The position numbers and the translations under genes were made by a program. DNA of 64,000 nt. It comes from Mycolicibacterium frederiksbergense. GTDB lineage: Bacteria > Actinomycetota > Actinomycetes > Mycobacteriales > Mycobacteriaceae. Of this stretch, positions 33,390 to 41,833 are shown in pieces; positions within the stretch are counted from its first letter, which is position 1; the number at the start of each line of letters is the position of its first letter. The DNA is taken from NCBI RefSeq assembly GCF_029893345.1, contig NZ_JARXVE010000007.1, positions 62,001-126,000 of the forward strand. The letters run 5' to 3'. The notes beneath the pieces were generated by a model. That model saw only the letters and a list, made by a program, of their open reading frames with translations. It searched no databases and was not told the DNA's origin.

Positions 33390-34610
33390 ATGACCAGAAC
33401 CAAGCGCGGCCCGTTGCTGCTGATCCTGTTCGGCGCGTTGATGGCCGGCGCGGGCAACGGCATCTCGATCGTGGCTTTCCCGTGGCTGGTGTTGCAGCGC
33501 AACGGATCCGCACTCGACGCATCGATCGTCGCGATGGCCGGGACGCTGCCGCTGTTGGTCGCCACCCTGATCGCCGGGGCGGCCGTGGACTATCTGGGCC
33601 GGCGCCGGGTCTCGATGATCTCCGATCTGCTCTCGGCACTGTCGGTCGCCGCGGTTCCGGTGCTGGCCCTGATCTTCGGCGTGCAGGCGATCAATGTCGC
33701 GGTGCTGGCGGCGCTGGCCGCCCTCGGCGCGTTCTTCGACCCCGCCGGGATCACCGCGCGCGAGACCATGTTGCCCGAGGTCGCCGGCCGGGCCGGCTGG
33801 ACGCTGGACCACGCCAACTCGATGTACGAGGCGGTGTTCAACCTGGCCTACATCGTCGGCCCTGGCCTCGGCGGCCTACTGATCGCCACCCTCGGCGGGA
33901 TCAACACCATGTGGGTGACCGCGGCGGCGTTCTGCTGTTCGATCCTGGCCATCTCGGTGCTGCGCCTGGAAGGTGCCGGCACCCCGGATCGCTCGACGCT
34001 GACAGAGGGGGCATGGGCGGGCATCGTCGAGGGCCTGCGATTCGTCTGGCACACACCGGTGCTGCGCACCCTGGCAATCGTCGACCTGGTGGCCACCGGC
34101 CTGTACATGCCGATGGAAAGCGTGCTGTTCCCGAAGTACTTCACCGACCGCAACGAGCCGGCCGAATTGGGCTGGGTGTTGATGGCGATGAGCATCGGCG
34201 GGCTGCTGGGTGCGCTCGGCTACGCCGTGCTGTCGAAGTACATGAGCCGACGGGCCACCATGCTGACCGCGGTGCTCGCGCTGGGGGTGGCGATGACGGT
34301 CATCGCATTCCTGCCGCCGCTGCCCGTGATTCTGGTGCTGTGCGCGGTCGTCGGCCTTGTGTACGGGCCGATCGCGCCGATCTACAACTACGTCATGCAA
34401 ACAAGAGCACCCACGCACCTGCGCGGCCGGGTCGTCGGGGTGATGGGTTCACTGGCCTACGCCGCGGGCCCGCTGGGCCTGATCCTGGCCGGACCGCTGG
34501 CCGACGCCGCCGGACTGCACGCGACCTTCCTGGCGTTGTCGCTGCCGATGCTGCTGCTCGGTCTGGTGGCGATCACGCTGCCTGCGCTCCGCGACCTGGA
34601 CCGCAGCTAG
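33390..34610 (+). CDS. tap: Tap-type multidrug efflux transporter (Rv1258c)
   Basis: A 406-residue major-facilitator transporter with twelve hydrophobic helices. Long stretches match my memory of M. tuberculosis Tap: SIVAFPWLVLQR near 24-35, ESVLFPKYFTD near 240 and VGLVYGPIAPIYNYV near 324. Tap exports tetracycline and aminoglycosides using the proton gradient, so together with aph(3'') it could add to intrinsic resistance. Divergent from udgB and terminated by the hairpin at 34625. Confidence 0.9.
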   Translation: MTRTKRGPLLLILFGALMAGAGNGISIVAFPWLVLQRNGSALDASIVAMAGTLPLLVATLIAGAAVDYLGRRRVSMISDLLSALSVAAVPVLALIFGVQAINVAVLAALAALGAFFDPAGITARETMLPEVAGRAGWTLDHANSMYEAVFNLAYIVGPGLGGLLIATLGGINTMWVTAAAFCCSILAISVLRLEGAGTPDRSTLTEGAWAGIVEGLRFVWHTPVLRTLAIVDLVATGLYMPMESVLFPKYFTDRNEPAELGWVLMAMSIGGLLGALGYAVLSKYMSRRATMLTAVLALGVAMTVIAFLPPLPVILVLCAVVGLVYGPIAPIYNYVMQTRAPTHLRGRVVGVMGSLAYAAGPLGLILAGPLADAAGLHATFLALSLPMLLLGLVAITLPALRDLDRS

Positions 34611-34624
34611 ATCGACCTCAGCGG

Positions 34625-34656
34625 CAAGGGAAACCGAAGTCATCGCAATTCCCTTG
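34625..34656. terminator. Bidirectional hairpin between tap and scnC
   Basis: CAAGGGAA (34625-34632) and TTCCCTTG (34649-34656) form an 8-bp stem with a 16-nt loop between two convergent genes. No U tract follows. Confidence 0.5.
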
Positions 34657-34684
34657 ATAGCGTGGGTGATTGGCAACTACAGAC

Positions 34685-35398
34685 TCATACACCCGGGCTG
34701 GTCACCGCGCGGATGGCCGGTCTGGTGGCGGTGATGACATTGCTGGTGACACCCGGTTTGGGCAGGGCGACACCGATGAGGCAATCACGAGTGATGATCT
34801 CGGCCAACTGATCTTCGGTCCATCCCTCGGTGCCTGCCGGTCGCATCGGCATGACCATGTAGCGATGCTTCTGATTGGAATCCTCCACCCGCACCCCGAC
34901 GTTCTCGGGCAGCTCGAGTCCGAACTCGGAAAGCACCTGGCGCGGCCACCGAACCAACCTGCGTCGATAGTTCGGAGTGCGGTACCACTCCGGGGAATTT
35001 CCCAGGATCGGGCGCGGATAGCACGAACACAACGCACAGACGATCACGTGGTGGACCGTCGGGGTGTCCTCGAGCACCTTGAACGCGACGAAGTCGCTGG
35101 GCGTGCCGAAACCGGTGGGTTCCAGCCAGTCGACGCCAATCTCTTTGCAGGCCGCGATCGGATCACTCAAGACCAGTGCCTTGTACTCGGGGTTCAGCCA
35201 TGCTCTGGCCACCAACCGGGATGCGGGTGTCGCGTCGATCTGCTCGGCGTACTCGGTGAGCCGGCGATGTTCCGCGGCAGTGAACAGGCCCTTTTCTATG
35301 CACAATTCCCGCAACGCGATTTCCAGAACCTCAAAATCTGTGATCTCCTCGACCATCGGCTTGACGGTTCGCTCGTGGTCGTGATCGTGGTGAGACAT
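34685..35398 (-). CDS. scnC: Thiocyanate hydrolase gamma (catalytic cobalt) subunit
   Basis: A 237-residue member of the nitrile hydratase alpha/thiocyanate hydrolase gamma family. The metal-claw motif is CALCSCYPRP (C121, C124, S125, C126); cysteines 124 and 126 would be oxidised to sulfinate and sulfenate and hold Co(III). The following ILGNSPEWYRTPNYRRRLVRWPRQVL stretch, the His/Asp-rich N-terminus HHDHDH and the ending DCLIGVALPKPG fit ScnC of Thiobacillus much better than nitrile hydratase. One oddity is alanine at 122 where I recall threonine. It should convert thiocyanate and water to carbonyl sulfide and ammonia. It lies 55 bases downstream of the fused beta-alpha subunit gene. Confidence 0.85.
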   Translation of the reverse strand: MSHHDHDHERTVKPMVEEITDFEVLEIALRELCIEKGLFTAAEHRRLTEYAEQIDATPASRLVARAWLNPEYKALVLSDPIAACKEIGVDWLEPTGFGTPSDFVAFKVLEDTPTVHHVIVCALCSCYPRPILGNSPEWYRTPNYRRRLVRWPRQVLSEFGLELPENVGVRVEDSNQKHRYMVMPMRPAGTEGWTEDQLAEIITRDCLIGVALPKPGVTSNVITATRPAIRAVTSPGV

Positions 35399-35453
35399 CG
35401 GCGCGGTCTTCCTTTCGAGGTCAAGCCAGATTGATTACCGCAGGCGGAGATGG

Positions 35454-36293
35454 TCAGGAAACACTCTCCAACCACCGTTCCGGAATCTCGGTTTGCAGGG
35501 TGTCGCTCGCCGGGCCGGTATAGCGGTCCCAGAGATCGGCCTGGTTGAACCGAACGATGTAGAACCACTCCGGCTTGACGTCCTCACGGTCCCAGGTTTC
35601 ATCTTCCGGCGCCGGACTCTCGTAGCTGACTTCGGCGATCACTCCCTCCGCCCCACGCACGTATTCGGGAGTACGCGTGTAGAACAACGCAGGGAGTTCA
35701 CGAACCTTGACTCGATCGCCGAGTTTGAACTTCGCCGGCCCGGCCTTTCCGGCGAAGATCTGCGGATCGCCGATGCCGACCGCCTCGAGATGGTGACGGT
35801 TGCGCACCACCTTTGAACCGTCACCCTCGAACTTCGGCTGGGCCTCAGGTCTACGCCCGTTGAGCCCCCCGGCATAGCGGGCGCGCACCTCATCCAATCT
35901 TTCGGTCAGTTCACCCCAGGTGATCTGCTTCTTGTCCAAAAGCAGGCGGCCCACAGCCCACAACCAACGGGTGTAGTAGGGCAACCCGAGATAGATCGAA
36001 CGCCCGACGTCGACGTTGCCGATCCGGCGTCGTTCCTCGGACACCCAGATTCCACGCCAGCCGAGCACCTCACAGAGCACGTAGGTCATCAACTCCCACT
36101 GCTCTTCTTCTTTGTTCTCGTAAGTCCCTGGCACATTGAGCTCGCCCCCTACATCGTGGGGGGTCTTCATGTAGGCCAGGTAGTGATCGTGGGTCACTTG
36201 ATCCGGCATCGGCCACTCCGGAACTTCCGGATACGTCGCTTGAAGCCTGGATATCAACGCCAACTGCTCGGCACGTTCGGCGGCTTTGGTCAT
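35454..36293 (-). CDS. Thiocyanate hydrolase beta-alpha fused subunit
   Basis: A 279-residue protein combining two chains that are separate in Thiobacillus. Residues about 30-145 match the beta subunit (HDVGGELN at 46-53, YENKEEEQWELMTYVLCEVLGWRGIW split across 58-83, YLGLPYYTRWL at 101-111). Residues about 185-275 match the alpha subunit (SH3-like barrel: KLGDRVKVRELPALFYTRT and EWFYIVRFNQADLW). A linker (146-184) joins them. The fused length, 279, is close to the sum of separate subunits (about 157+126). This recreates the layout of a nitrile hydratase beta chain. With scnC it forms the whole hydrolase. No P15K-type cobalt-insertion chaperone is nearby. Confidence 0.82.
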   Translation of the reverse strand: MTKAAERAEQLALISRLQATYPEVPEWPMPDQVTHDHYLAYMKTPHDVGGELNVPGTYENKEEEQWELMTYVLCEVLGWRGIWVSEERRRIGNVDVGRSIYLGLPYYTRWLWAVGRLLLDKKQITWGELTERLDEVRARYAGGLNGRRPEAQPKFEGDGSKVVRNRHHLEAVGIGDPQIFAGKAGPAKFKLGDRVKVRELPALFYTRTPEYVRGAEGVIAEVSYESPAPEDETWDREDVKPEWFYIVRFNQADLWDRYTGPASDTLQTEIPERWLESVS

Positions 36294-36590
36294 GGCGCCC
36301 CCTCAAACACACTTGGAGTCTTGGGCTTATCGCCATGCTAGCCCACCCACGCATGCCGTTGTCCATAGTCAGCAAATAGGAACAAACAAGCGGGTCGGCA
36401 CATCCAGAGCCGCCAACTTCGGTCGAAAGTTAGTTATTTTCTTGCGAATTCACGCAGTTAATTCAAACCGGAATGAACCGATCAAGCATCCGTCCAGAAC
36501 GGGCACAGCAATTCACCATCCACCGACGACCTAGAGGTTCCCGAGGCAGCGATTGGCCTGCTCTAAGGCGGCCCTCCTAGCATCAAAGGC
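36294..36590. other. AT-richer intergenic region upstream of two divergent genes
   Basis: About 297 bases between the divergent thiocyanate hydrolase and FAD-oxidase genes. The middle (about 36420-36500) is clearly lower in GC than its surroundings. I see no coding capacity and no clear dyad operator; it presumably holds both promoters. Confidence 0.6.
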
Positions 36591-37958
36591 GTGAGTACCG
36601 CCGCGCTGCCGCTGCTGATCAGCGAACTCCCCGACGGAGTCGTGGTTACCGACCCCGACATCCTGGCGTCCTACCGCCAGGACCGGGCCGCCGATCCGGC
36701 TGCGGGCACACCGCTGGCGGTGGTCCGGCCCACCCGGACCGAGGAGGTCCAGGCCGTGCTGCGGTGGGCCACCGCACACCGGGTGGCCGTGGTGCCCCGC
36801 GGCGCGGGCACCGGCCTGTCGGGCGGCGCGACCGCACTCGACGGCGCGATCGTGTTGTCCACCGAGAAGATGCGCGACATCACCGTCGACCCGGTCACCC
36901 GTACTGCCGTCGTGCAGCCCGGCCTGCTCAACGCCGAGGTGAAGAAAGCCGTTGCCGCACACGGATTGTGGTACCCGCCCGACCCGTCGTCCTTCGAGAT
37001 CTGCAGCATCGGCGGCAATGTCGCCACCAATGCCGGCGGGCTGTGCTGCGTCAAGTACGGCGTCACCACCGACTATGTACTGGGCCTGCAGGTGGTGCTG
37101 GCCGACGGCACCGCGGTGCGCCTCGGTGGACCCCGGCTCAAGGACGTCGCCGGGCTCCCCCTGACCAAACTGTTCGTCGGCAGCGAGGGCACCCTGGGGG
37201 TGGTCACCGAGGTAACCCTGCGGTTGCTGCCGCCGCAGCACGCGCCGTGCACCGTGGTGGCCACCTTCGACTCGGTACAGGCCGCCGCCGATTCGGTCAC
37301 CAAGATCACCGGCAGGATCCGGCCGTCCATGCTGGAGTTCATGGACTCGGCGGCGATCAACGCCGTCGAGGACAAACTCAAGATGGGCCTGGACCGCAAC
37401 GCGGCGGCGATGATGGTGGCCGCCTCCGACGACCGCGGCGCCGCGGGCCAGTCCGATGTCGCTTTCATGGCCGAGGTGTTCACCGAATGCGGTGCTACCG
37501 AGGTGTTTTCGACTTCCGACCCGGACGAGGGCGAGGCCTTCGTGGCAGCTCGCCGGTTCGCCATCCCGGCGGTCGAGGCCAAGGGCTCACTGCTGCTGGA
37601 AGACGTCGGGGTGCCACTGCCGGCACTGGCCGACCTGGTCGGCGGGGTGGCAAAGATCGCCGAGCGGCGCAACCTGCTGATCTCGGTGATCGCCCATGCC
37701 GGTGACGGCAACACCCACCCGCTGATCGTGTTCGACCCCGCCGACGCCGACGAGGCGCATCGCGCCCAACAGGCGTTCGGCGAGATCATGGACCTCGCTG
37801 TCGGCCTGGGCGGAACCATTACCGGCGAGCACGGCGTGGGCCGGCTCAAGCGGCCATGGCTGGCCGGTCAGATCGGCCCGGATGCCATGGAACTCAACCA
37901 GCGGATCAAGCGTGCGCTGGATCCGGACAACATCCTCAATCCCGGCGCGGCGATTTAG
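36591..37958 (+). CDS. GlcD-like FAD-linked oxidase (Rv1257c-type)
   Basis: A 455-residue FAD enzyme of the D-2-hydroxyacid oxidase/dehydrogenase family (GlcD, D-lactate or D-2-hydroxyglutarate). The FAD-binding PCMH-type domain (about 1-220) contains VVPRGAGTGLSGGA (63-76) and SIGGNVATNAGGLCCVKYG near 140-158; the C-terminal domain has the metal-binding HAGDGNTHP and the ending GEHGVGRLK...PDNILNPG. GTG start at 36591. Same neighbours as Rv1257c apart from the inserted thiocyanate locus. Exact substrate unknown. Confidence 0.86.
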   Translation: MSTAALPLLISELPDGVVVTDPDILASYRQDRAADPAAGTPLAVVRPTRTEEVQAVLRWATAHRVAVVPRGAGTGLSGGATALDGAIVLSTEKMRDITVDPVTRTAVVQPGLLNAEVKKAVAAHGLWYPPDPSSFEICSIGGNVATNAGGLCCVKYGVTTDYVLGLQVVLADGTAVRLGGPRLKDVAGLPLTKLFVGSEGTLGVVTEVTLRLLPPQHAPCTVVATFDSVQAAADSVTKITGRIRPSMLEFMDSAAINAVEDKLKMGLDRNAAAMMVAASDDRGAAGQSDVAFMAEVFTECGATEVFSTSDPDEGEAFVAARRFAIPAVEAKGSLLLEDVGVPLPALADLVGGVAKIAERRNLLISVIAHAGDGNTHPLIVFDPADADEAHRAQQAFGEIMDLAVGLGGTITGEHGVGRLKRPWLAGQIGPDAMELNQRIKRALDPDNILNPGAAI

Positions 37959-38015
37959 AAGGGAGCGCCGAACCTGCCACCGAGCGGCATCCAGGGATCG
38001 ACCGCCGACGTGCCT

Positions 38016-38160
38016 GTCGGCTCGCCGGATACCAGACCTGCACCATCAACTCGCGCTGGCGTTCGTTGTCCCACGGGTCGACGCGGTTCGGGTCGACCAA
38101 GTGCAGCTCGGTGACCCCGACCGGATACGGTCCGGTCGGCGCGGGAATCGAGATCCTCAC
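38016..38160 (-). pseudogene. Remnant of a PAF-acetylhydrolase-like alpha/beta hydrolase
   Basis: Read on the minus strand from a GTG at 38160, about 48 codons resemble the start of PAF-acetylhydrolase-type lipoprotein hydrolases: PAPTGPYPVGVTELHLVD followed by RELMVQVWYPA. After that the similarity ends and the frame continues as unrelated residues to a stop at 37936. No catalytic GxSxG part remains, so this is a fragment left by a deletion. It stands between the FAD oxidase and the GNAT gene. Confidence 0.5.
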
Positions 38161-38522
38161 AGTGCGAAGGGTGTCGTATCAGGCGATGCGAACCGCCGTA
38201 AACCCTTGCGCACTATCACAACTCCCCTAGGTCAACAGCCGAGCAGCCACCCTACAAGAGGCCAATATAGGCGACATGTGAGCCTGGCCAGAAAACCAGT
38301 TTCAGCATTCAAAGGGGTTCGCTAAAGTGCCACAGCACATAGCGTTTGAACGCGGAGGAAAGCACGGCCGATAAGGCGCCCGGCAGCCGAGGCAGGCACC
38401 GCGATCTGACAGTAGACGGAACGGGCAGCAGCACTACAGGATTCGGGCGAACTTGCAGCCGGTCTGGCAGCGGCACCGCTCAGAACTCCCCAAGAACAAT
38501 GAAGGAACGGATTTCATTGAAC
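38161..38522. other. Non-coding stretch before the GNAT gene
   Basis: About 360 bases of irregular, somewhat AT-richer sequence. It has short open frames but no recognisable homology. It may include the promoter of the downstream gene and further debris from the hydrolase deletion. Confidence 0.5.
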
Positions 38523-38978
38523 ATGCAACTCGAGGACCTGCACCAAGACAACTGGGAAGAGGTGGCCGAACTCGAGGTCGCCGACGACCAGCGCGGCTTT
38601 ATGGCCTCCAATCTGTATTCAATCGCCCAGAGTCGCTTCTTGCCTGGCTTTTTCACCAAAGCAGTGGTCTCCGAAAACAGGATCGTGGGATTCGCCATGT
38701 ACGGTCCCGACCCGGATGACGGACACATCTGGCTCTATCGGCTGATGATCGACCGCCACCACCAGCGTCGTGGGCTCGGACGTGCCGCGCTCGGCCGGAT
38801 TCTGCAGCACGTCCACGCCGACCTGCACGCGCCGGTGCTGCGGCTGGGCGTCCGGCCCGACAATTCCGCTGCCAAAACGCTCTACGAGTCTGTTGGATTT
38901 CGCTCGACAGGCCAGTCGATCGACGACGAGGAGATATTGCAATTCGAGTTCCCGGGCACTCGACGCGAACAAGACTAG
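38523..38978 (+). CDS. GNAT-family N-acetyltransferase (spermidine/diamine acetyltransferase-like)
   Basis: A 151-residue GNAT enzyme. Motif V/N-terminal part VADDQRGFMASNLYSIAQSRF resembles BltD/SpeG-type polyamine acetyltransferases; the acetyl-CoA loop is HQRRGLGRAALG near residues 80-91 and the C-terminal NSAAKTLYESVGF near 117-129. ATG at 38523 is chosen because family alignment begins with LEDLHQDNW; an ATG at 38499 is possible and the upstream frame to 38346 looks non-homologous. It could acetylate polyamines; substrate is inference. Confidence 0.75.
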   Translation: MQLEDLHQDNWEEVAELEVADDQRGFMASNLYSIAQSRFLPGFFTKAVVSENRIVGFAMYGPDPDDGHIWLYRLMIDRHHQRRGLGRAALGRILQHVHADLHAPVLRLGVRPDNSAAKTLYESVGFRSTGQSIDDEEILQFEFPGTRREQD

Positions 38979-39027
38979 GAGTACCCGTCGTTGCGTTGCC
39001 GCGGCGAACTCGGCCGGCTGGCGGAAT

Positions 39028-39900
39028 CTATGCCAGACCGGAGTAGGCCAGCAGAGCGCTGGTGCGCCACAGGATCAATCCGGCGAACAGCACCAGGACC
39101 GCCACCGAGACGGCGGCCTGTGTCGCATTTCGATGCGAACGCGGTGCATATACAAACGCCGCGGCGACCGCTGCGCCGGTGACCAGCCCGCCGAGGTGGC
39201 CCTGCCAACTTATCGCGCCGGTGCCCAGTGCCGGCCCGACGAAGGTGAAGACCAGGTTAAGCACGACCACCGCGGCGATCCACCGGACATCGAGGTTGAG
39301 CTTGCGAGCCACCACGAAGATGGCGCCGAACAGACCGAAGATCGCGCCGGACGCACCGGCGGTCGGGGTGTCAAGCGGGGTGAGCAGGTAGACCAGCACC
39401 GAACCGCCCAGCCCGCTGAGCGCGTACAACACACCGAAGCGCAACCGGCCCAGCCAGGCCTCCAATGGCGGCCCGACCACGTAGAGCGCCCACATGTTGA
39501 ACAGCAGGTGCGTGATCCCGTAATGCAGAAATGCCGAGGTCACCAGACGGTAGTACTGGTCACCGAAGGCGATTCCGCGCGGCCACAGCGTGAGGTCGTT
39601 GGTCAGGGTCCCCGAGGCCGCCTGCAGCACGAACATCAGGACATTGACCGCGATCAGCCCGTAGGTGACCACCGGCGCGCCGGTCCGCGCCACCCCACCG
39701 AACTGGGTACGCGGCGCCTGCACCGACTTGGCGCTCGCGTTGACGCAGTCCACGCACTGGTGGCCCACGGCGGCCGAGCGCATGCAGTCCGGGCAGATGG
39801 CGCGCTGGCACCGCGTGCAACGCACATAGGTGGGACGGTCCGGATGCCGGTAACACGTCGGCGTCTGGGCAGGTAGCTGCGGCGTGTTGGGGATGCTCAT
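39028..39900 (-). CDS. Rhomboid intramembrane serine protease with N-terminal zinc module
   Basis: A 290-residue membrane protease. N-terminal B-box-like cysteine/histidine cluster: C16, H19, C28, C31, C36, C39, H47, C49, C52. Six to seven hydrophobic helices follow from about 75, with catalytic S184 in GASGAIFG and H235 in QGHLGG, plus the usual HLLFNMWAL loop near 131. The same layout occurs, to my memory, in M. tuberculosis Rv0110. Divergent from the P450 gene, with 92 bases between. Substrate unknown. Confidence 0.86.
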   Translation of the reverse strand: MSIPNTPQLPAQTPTCYRHPDRPTYVRCTRCQRAICPDCMRSAAVGHQCVDCVNASAKSVQAPRTQFGGVARTGAPVVTYGLIAVNVLMFVLQAASGTLTNDLTLWPRGIAFGDQYYRLVTSAFLHYGITHLLFNMWALYVVGPPLEAWLGRLRFGVLYALSGLGGSVLVYLLTPLDTPTAGASGAIFGLFGAIFVVARKLNLDVRWIAAVVVLNLVFTFVGPALGTGAISWQGHLGGLVTGAAVAAAFVYAPRSHRNATQAAVSVAVLVLFAGLILWRTSALLAYSGLA

Positions 39901-39964
39901 CGCGCCCGAGCCTAGTCTGCGGTGCCGGGCGCAGCGGACGGCACAGCGAACCACTATTGACACC

Positions 39965-39981
39965 ACGACGGCATATGTCGT
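39965..39981. promoter_or_regulatory. Dyad upstream of the P450-TetR operon (candidate TetR operator)
   Basis: ACGAC (39965-39969) and GTCGT (39977-39981) flank GGCATAT, and an outer pair TATTG (39955-39959) and CAATA (39984-39988) is also complementary though not exactly co-centred. The site ends 11 bases before the P450 ATG at 39993, suited to repression by the operon's own TetR protein. Confidence 0.4.
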
Positions 39982-39992
39982 AGCAATAAGAC

Positions 39993-41228
39993 ATGCCACC
40001 GACTTTGTCTCAAAGCCCGGCCCGGTTCAGACTCGCCGACGCCGACACCTGGTCGAACCCCTGGCCGATGTACGCCGCGCTGCGCGACCAGGACCCCGTG
40101 CACCACGTCGTGCCCGCCGAAGATCCCGAGCAGGATTTCTACGTGCTCTCCCGGCACGCCGATATCTGGGCCGCCGCCCATGACCACGAGACCTTCTCCT
40201 CGGCGCAAGGCCTGACCGTGGCCTACGGCGAACTGGACATGATCGGGCTGGCCGACAACCCACCGTTCGTCATGCAGGATCCGCCGGTGCACACCGAGTT
40301 CCGCAAGCTGGTCTCACGCGGATTCACTCCGCGGCAGGTTGAAGCGGTGGAGCCGAAAGTGCGGGAGTTCGTCGTCGAGCGCCTCGAGGGGTTGTGCTCG
40401 AACGGCGGCGACATCGTCACCGAGCTGTTCAAGCCGCTGCCCTCGATGGTCGTCGCGCACTACCTCGGGGTGCCCGAGGCCGACCGGGACCAGTTCGACG
40501 GCTGGACCGAGGCCATCGTCGCCGCCAACAGCTCCGCCGGCGGCATCGCCTCGGCGATGACCAGTGCGGGGGCCGCGGTGGCCTCGATGATGGGCTACTT
40601 CTCCGAGCTCATCGAACGCCGCCGCCGCGAGCCCGGCGACGACACCATCTCGCATCTGGTGGCCGCCGGGGTGGGGGCCGACGGCGACGTCGCCGGCGTG
40701 CTGTCGATCCTGGCGTTCACCTTCACCATGGTCACCGGCGGCAACGACACCACCACCGGAATGCTCGGTGGCGCAGTGCAACTCCTGCAGCAGCGGCCAG
40801 ATCAGCGCCGGCTGCTGGTGGATGATCCCGGGCTGATCCCGGATGCGGTCGACGAATTCCTGCGGCTGACCTCCCCGGTGCAGGGCCTGGCCCGCACCAC
40901 CACCCGCGACGTCACCATCGGCGACACCACCATTCCAGCCGGACGCAAGGCGCTGCTGCTGTACGGTTCCGGCAATCGGGACGAGCGCGAATACGGCTCC
41001 GACGCAGCAGAACTCGACATCATGCGGAAGCCGCGCAATATCCTGACCTTCAGCCACGGCGCTCACTTCTGCCTCGGGGCGGCCGCCGCCCGCATGCAGT
41101 CCAGGGTGGCGCTGACCGAACTGCTCTCGCGTTACCCGGATTTCGAGGTCGATCTGGATGCCGTGGTGTGGGCCGGTGGCAACTACGTGCGGCGGCCACT
41201 GTCGGTGCCCTTCCGGGCGGTTACCTGA
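39993..41228 (+). CDS. cyp130: Cytochrome P450 (CYP130-like, Rv1256c)
   Basis: A 411-residue cytoplasmic P450. I-helix VTGGNDTTTGML, K-helix region EFLRLTSPVQGLAR, and heme-thiolate loop FSHGAHFCLGAAAARMQ with the cysteine ligand are all present. The gene order P450-TetR, followed by a convergent acyltransferase, matches cyp130-Rv1255c-Rv1254. It overlaps the TetR gene by one base (TGATG). Oxidises an unknown hydrophobic substrate using NAD(P)H-ferredoxin partners not encoded here. Confidence 0.88.
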   Translation: MPPTLSQSPARFRLADADTWSNPWPMYAALRDQDPVHHVVPAEDPEQDFYVLSRHADIWAAAHDHETFSSAQGLTVAYGELDMIGLADNPPFVMQDPPVHTEFRKLVSRGFTPRQVEAVEPKVREFVVERLEGLCSNGGDIVTELFKPLPSMVVAHYLGVPEADRDQFDGWTEAIVAANSSAGGIASAMTSAGAAVASMMGYFSELIERRRREPGDDTISHLVAAGVGADGDVAGVLSILAFTFTMVTGGNDTTTGMLGGAVQLLQQRPDQRRLLVDDPGLIPDAVDEFLRLTSPVQGLARTTTRDVTIGDTTIPAGRKALLLYGSGNRDEREYGSDAAELDIMRKPRNILTFSHGAHFCLGAAAARMQSRVALTELLSRYPDFEVDLDAVVWAGGNYVRRPLSVPFRAVT

Positions 41229-41833
41229 TGGCAGGCGACTGGTTGGCCGCGCGGCGCACCGAATTGGCCGCCGACCATATCCTCGACGCCGCCGACGCGC
41301 TGTTCACCCGCCAGGCCGCGGCAACCGTCGGCATGCACGAGATCGCCTCGGCCGCAGGGTGTTCCCGGGCCACGCTGTACCGCTACTTCGAAAATCGGGA
41401 CGCGCTGTACACCGCCTACGTGCACCGCGAGGCACGCCGGCTGTACCAGGAGGTCAGCGAGCAGGTGGCCGCGGTGACCGATCCGGCGGAGCGGCTGATC
41501 GAGGGTGTCATCACCGCCCTGCGCGCGGTGCGCGACAGCCCGGCGCTGTCATCCTGGTTCGCCACCGCGTCCCCGCCGATCGGCGGAGAAATGGCCGAAC
41601 AGTCTGAGGTGATTCGGGCGCTGGTCGAGGGATTCGTGCGGTCACTGACCATCGGCACCGCCGGGGACGACGAGATCGGTCGTCGCGCCCGGTGGCTGGT
41701 GCGGGTGATGGTGTCGCTACTGGTATTCCCCGGCGGCGACGAGGCTGACGAACGCGCCATGCTGGCCGAGTTCGTGGCCCCACTACTGATCCCGGTGGTC
41801 CCGGTACCGGCCCCGATTCAGGCCGAACTCTGA
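41228..41833 (+). CDS. TetR-family repressor (Rv1255c-type)
   Basis: A 201-residue regulator. Helix-turn-helix about 28-55: TVGMHEIASAAGCSRATLYRYFENRDALY. The all-helical C-terminal domain is diverse and should bind a ligand. ATG at 41228 shares a base with the P450 stop, so the pair is one transcript and it probably regulates its own operon through the dyad upstream of the P450. Its 3' end overlaps the convergent acyltransferase by 16 bases. Confidence 0.86.
   Translation: MAGDWLAARRTELAADHILDAADALFTRQAAATVGMHEIASAAGCSRATLYRYFENRDALYTAYVHREARRLYQEVSEQVAAVTDPAERLIEGVITALRAVRDSPALSSWFATASPPIGGEMAEQSEVIRALVEGFVRSLTIGTAGDDEIGRRARWLVRVMVSLLVFPGGDEADERAMLAEFVAPLLIPVVPVPAPIQAEL

Noticed and set aside
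36294..36590. Search for an RNA gene or riboswitch
   Set aside because: No conserved stem pattern or tRNA-like cloverleaf was found by eye.
38346..38522. 59-residue N-terminal extension of the GNAT protein
   Set aside because: Serine/threonine/glycine-rich without similarity; GNAT homology starts at 38523.
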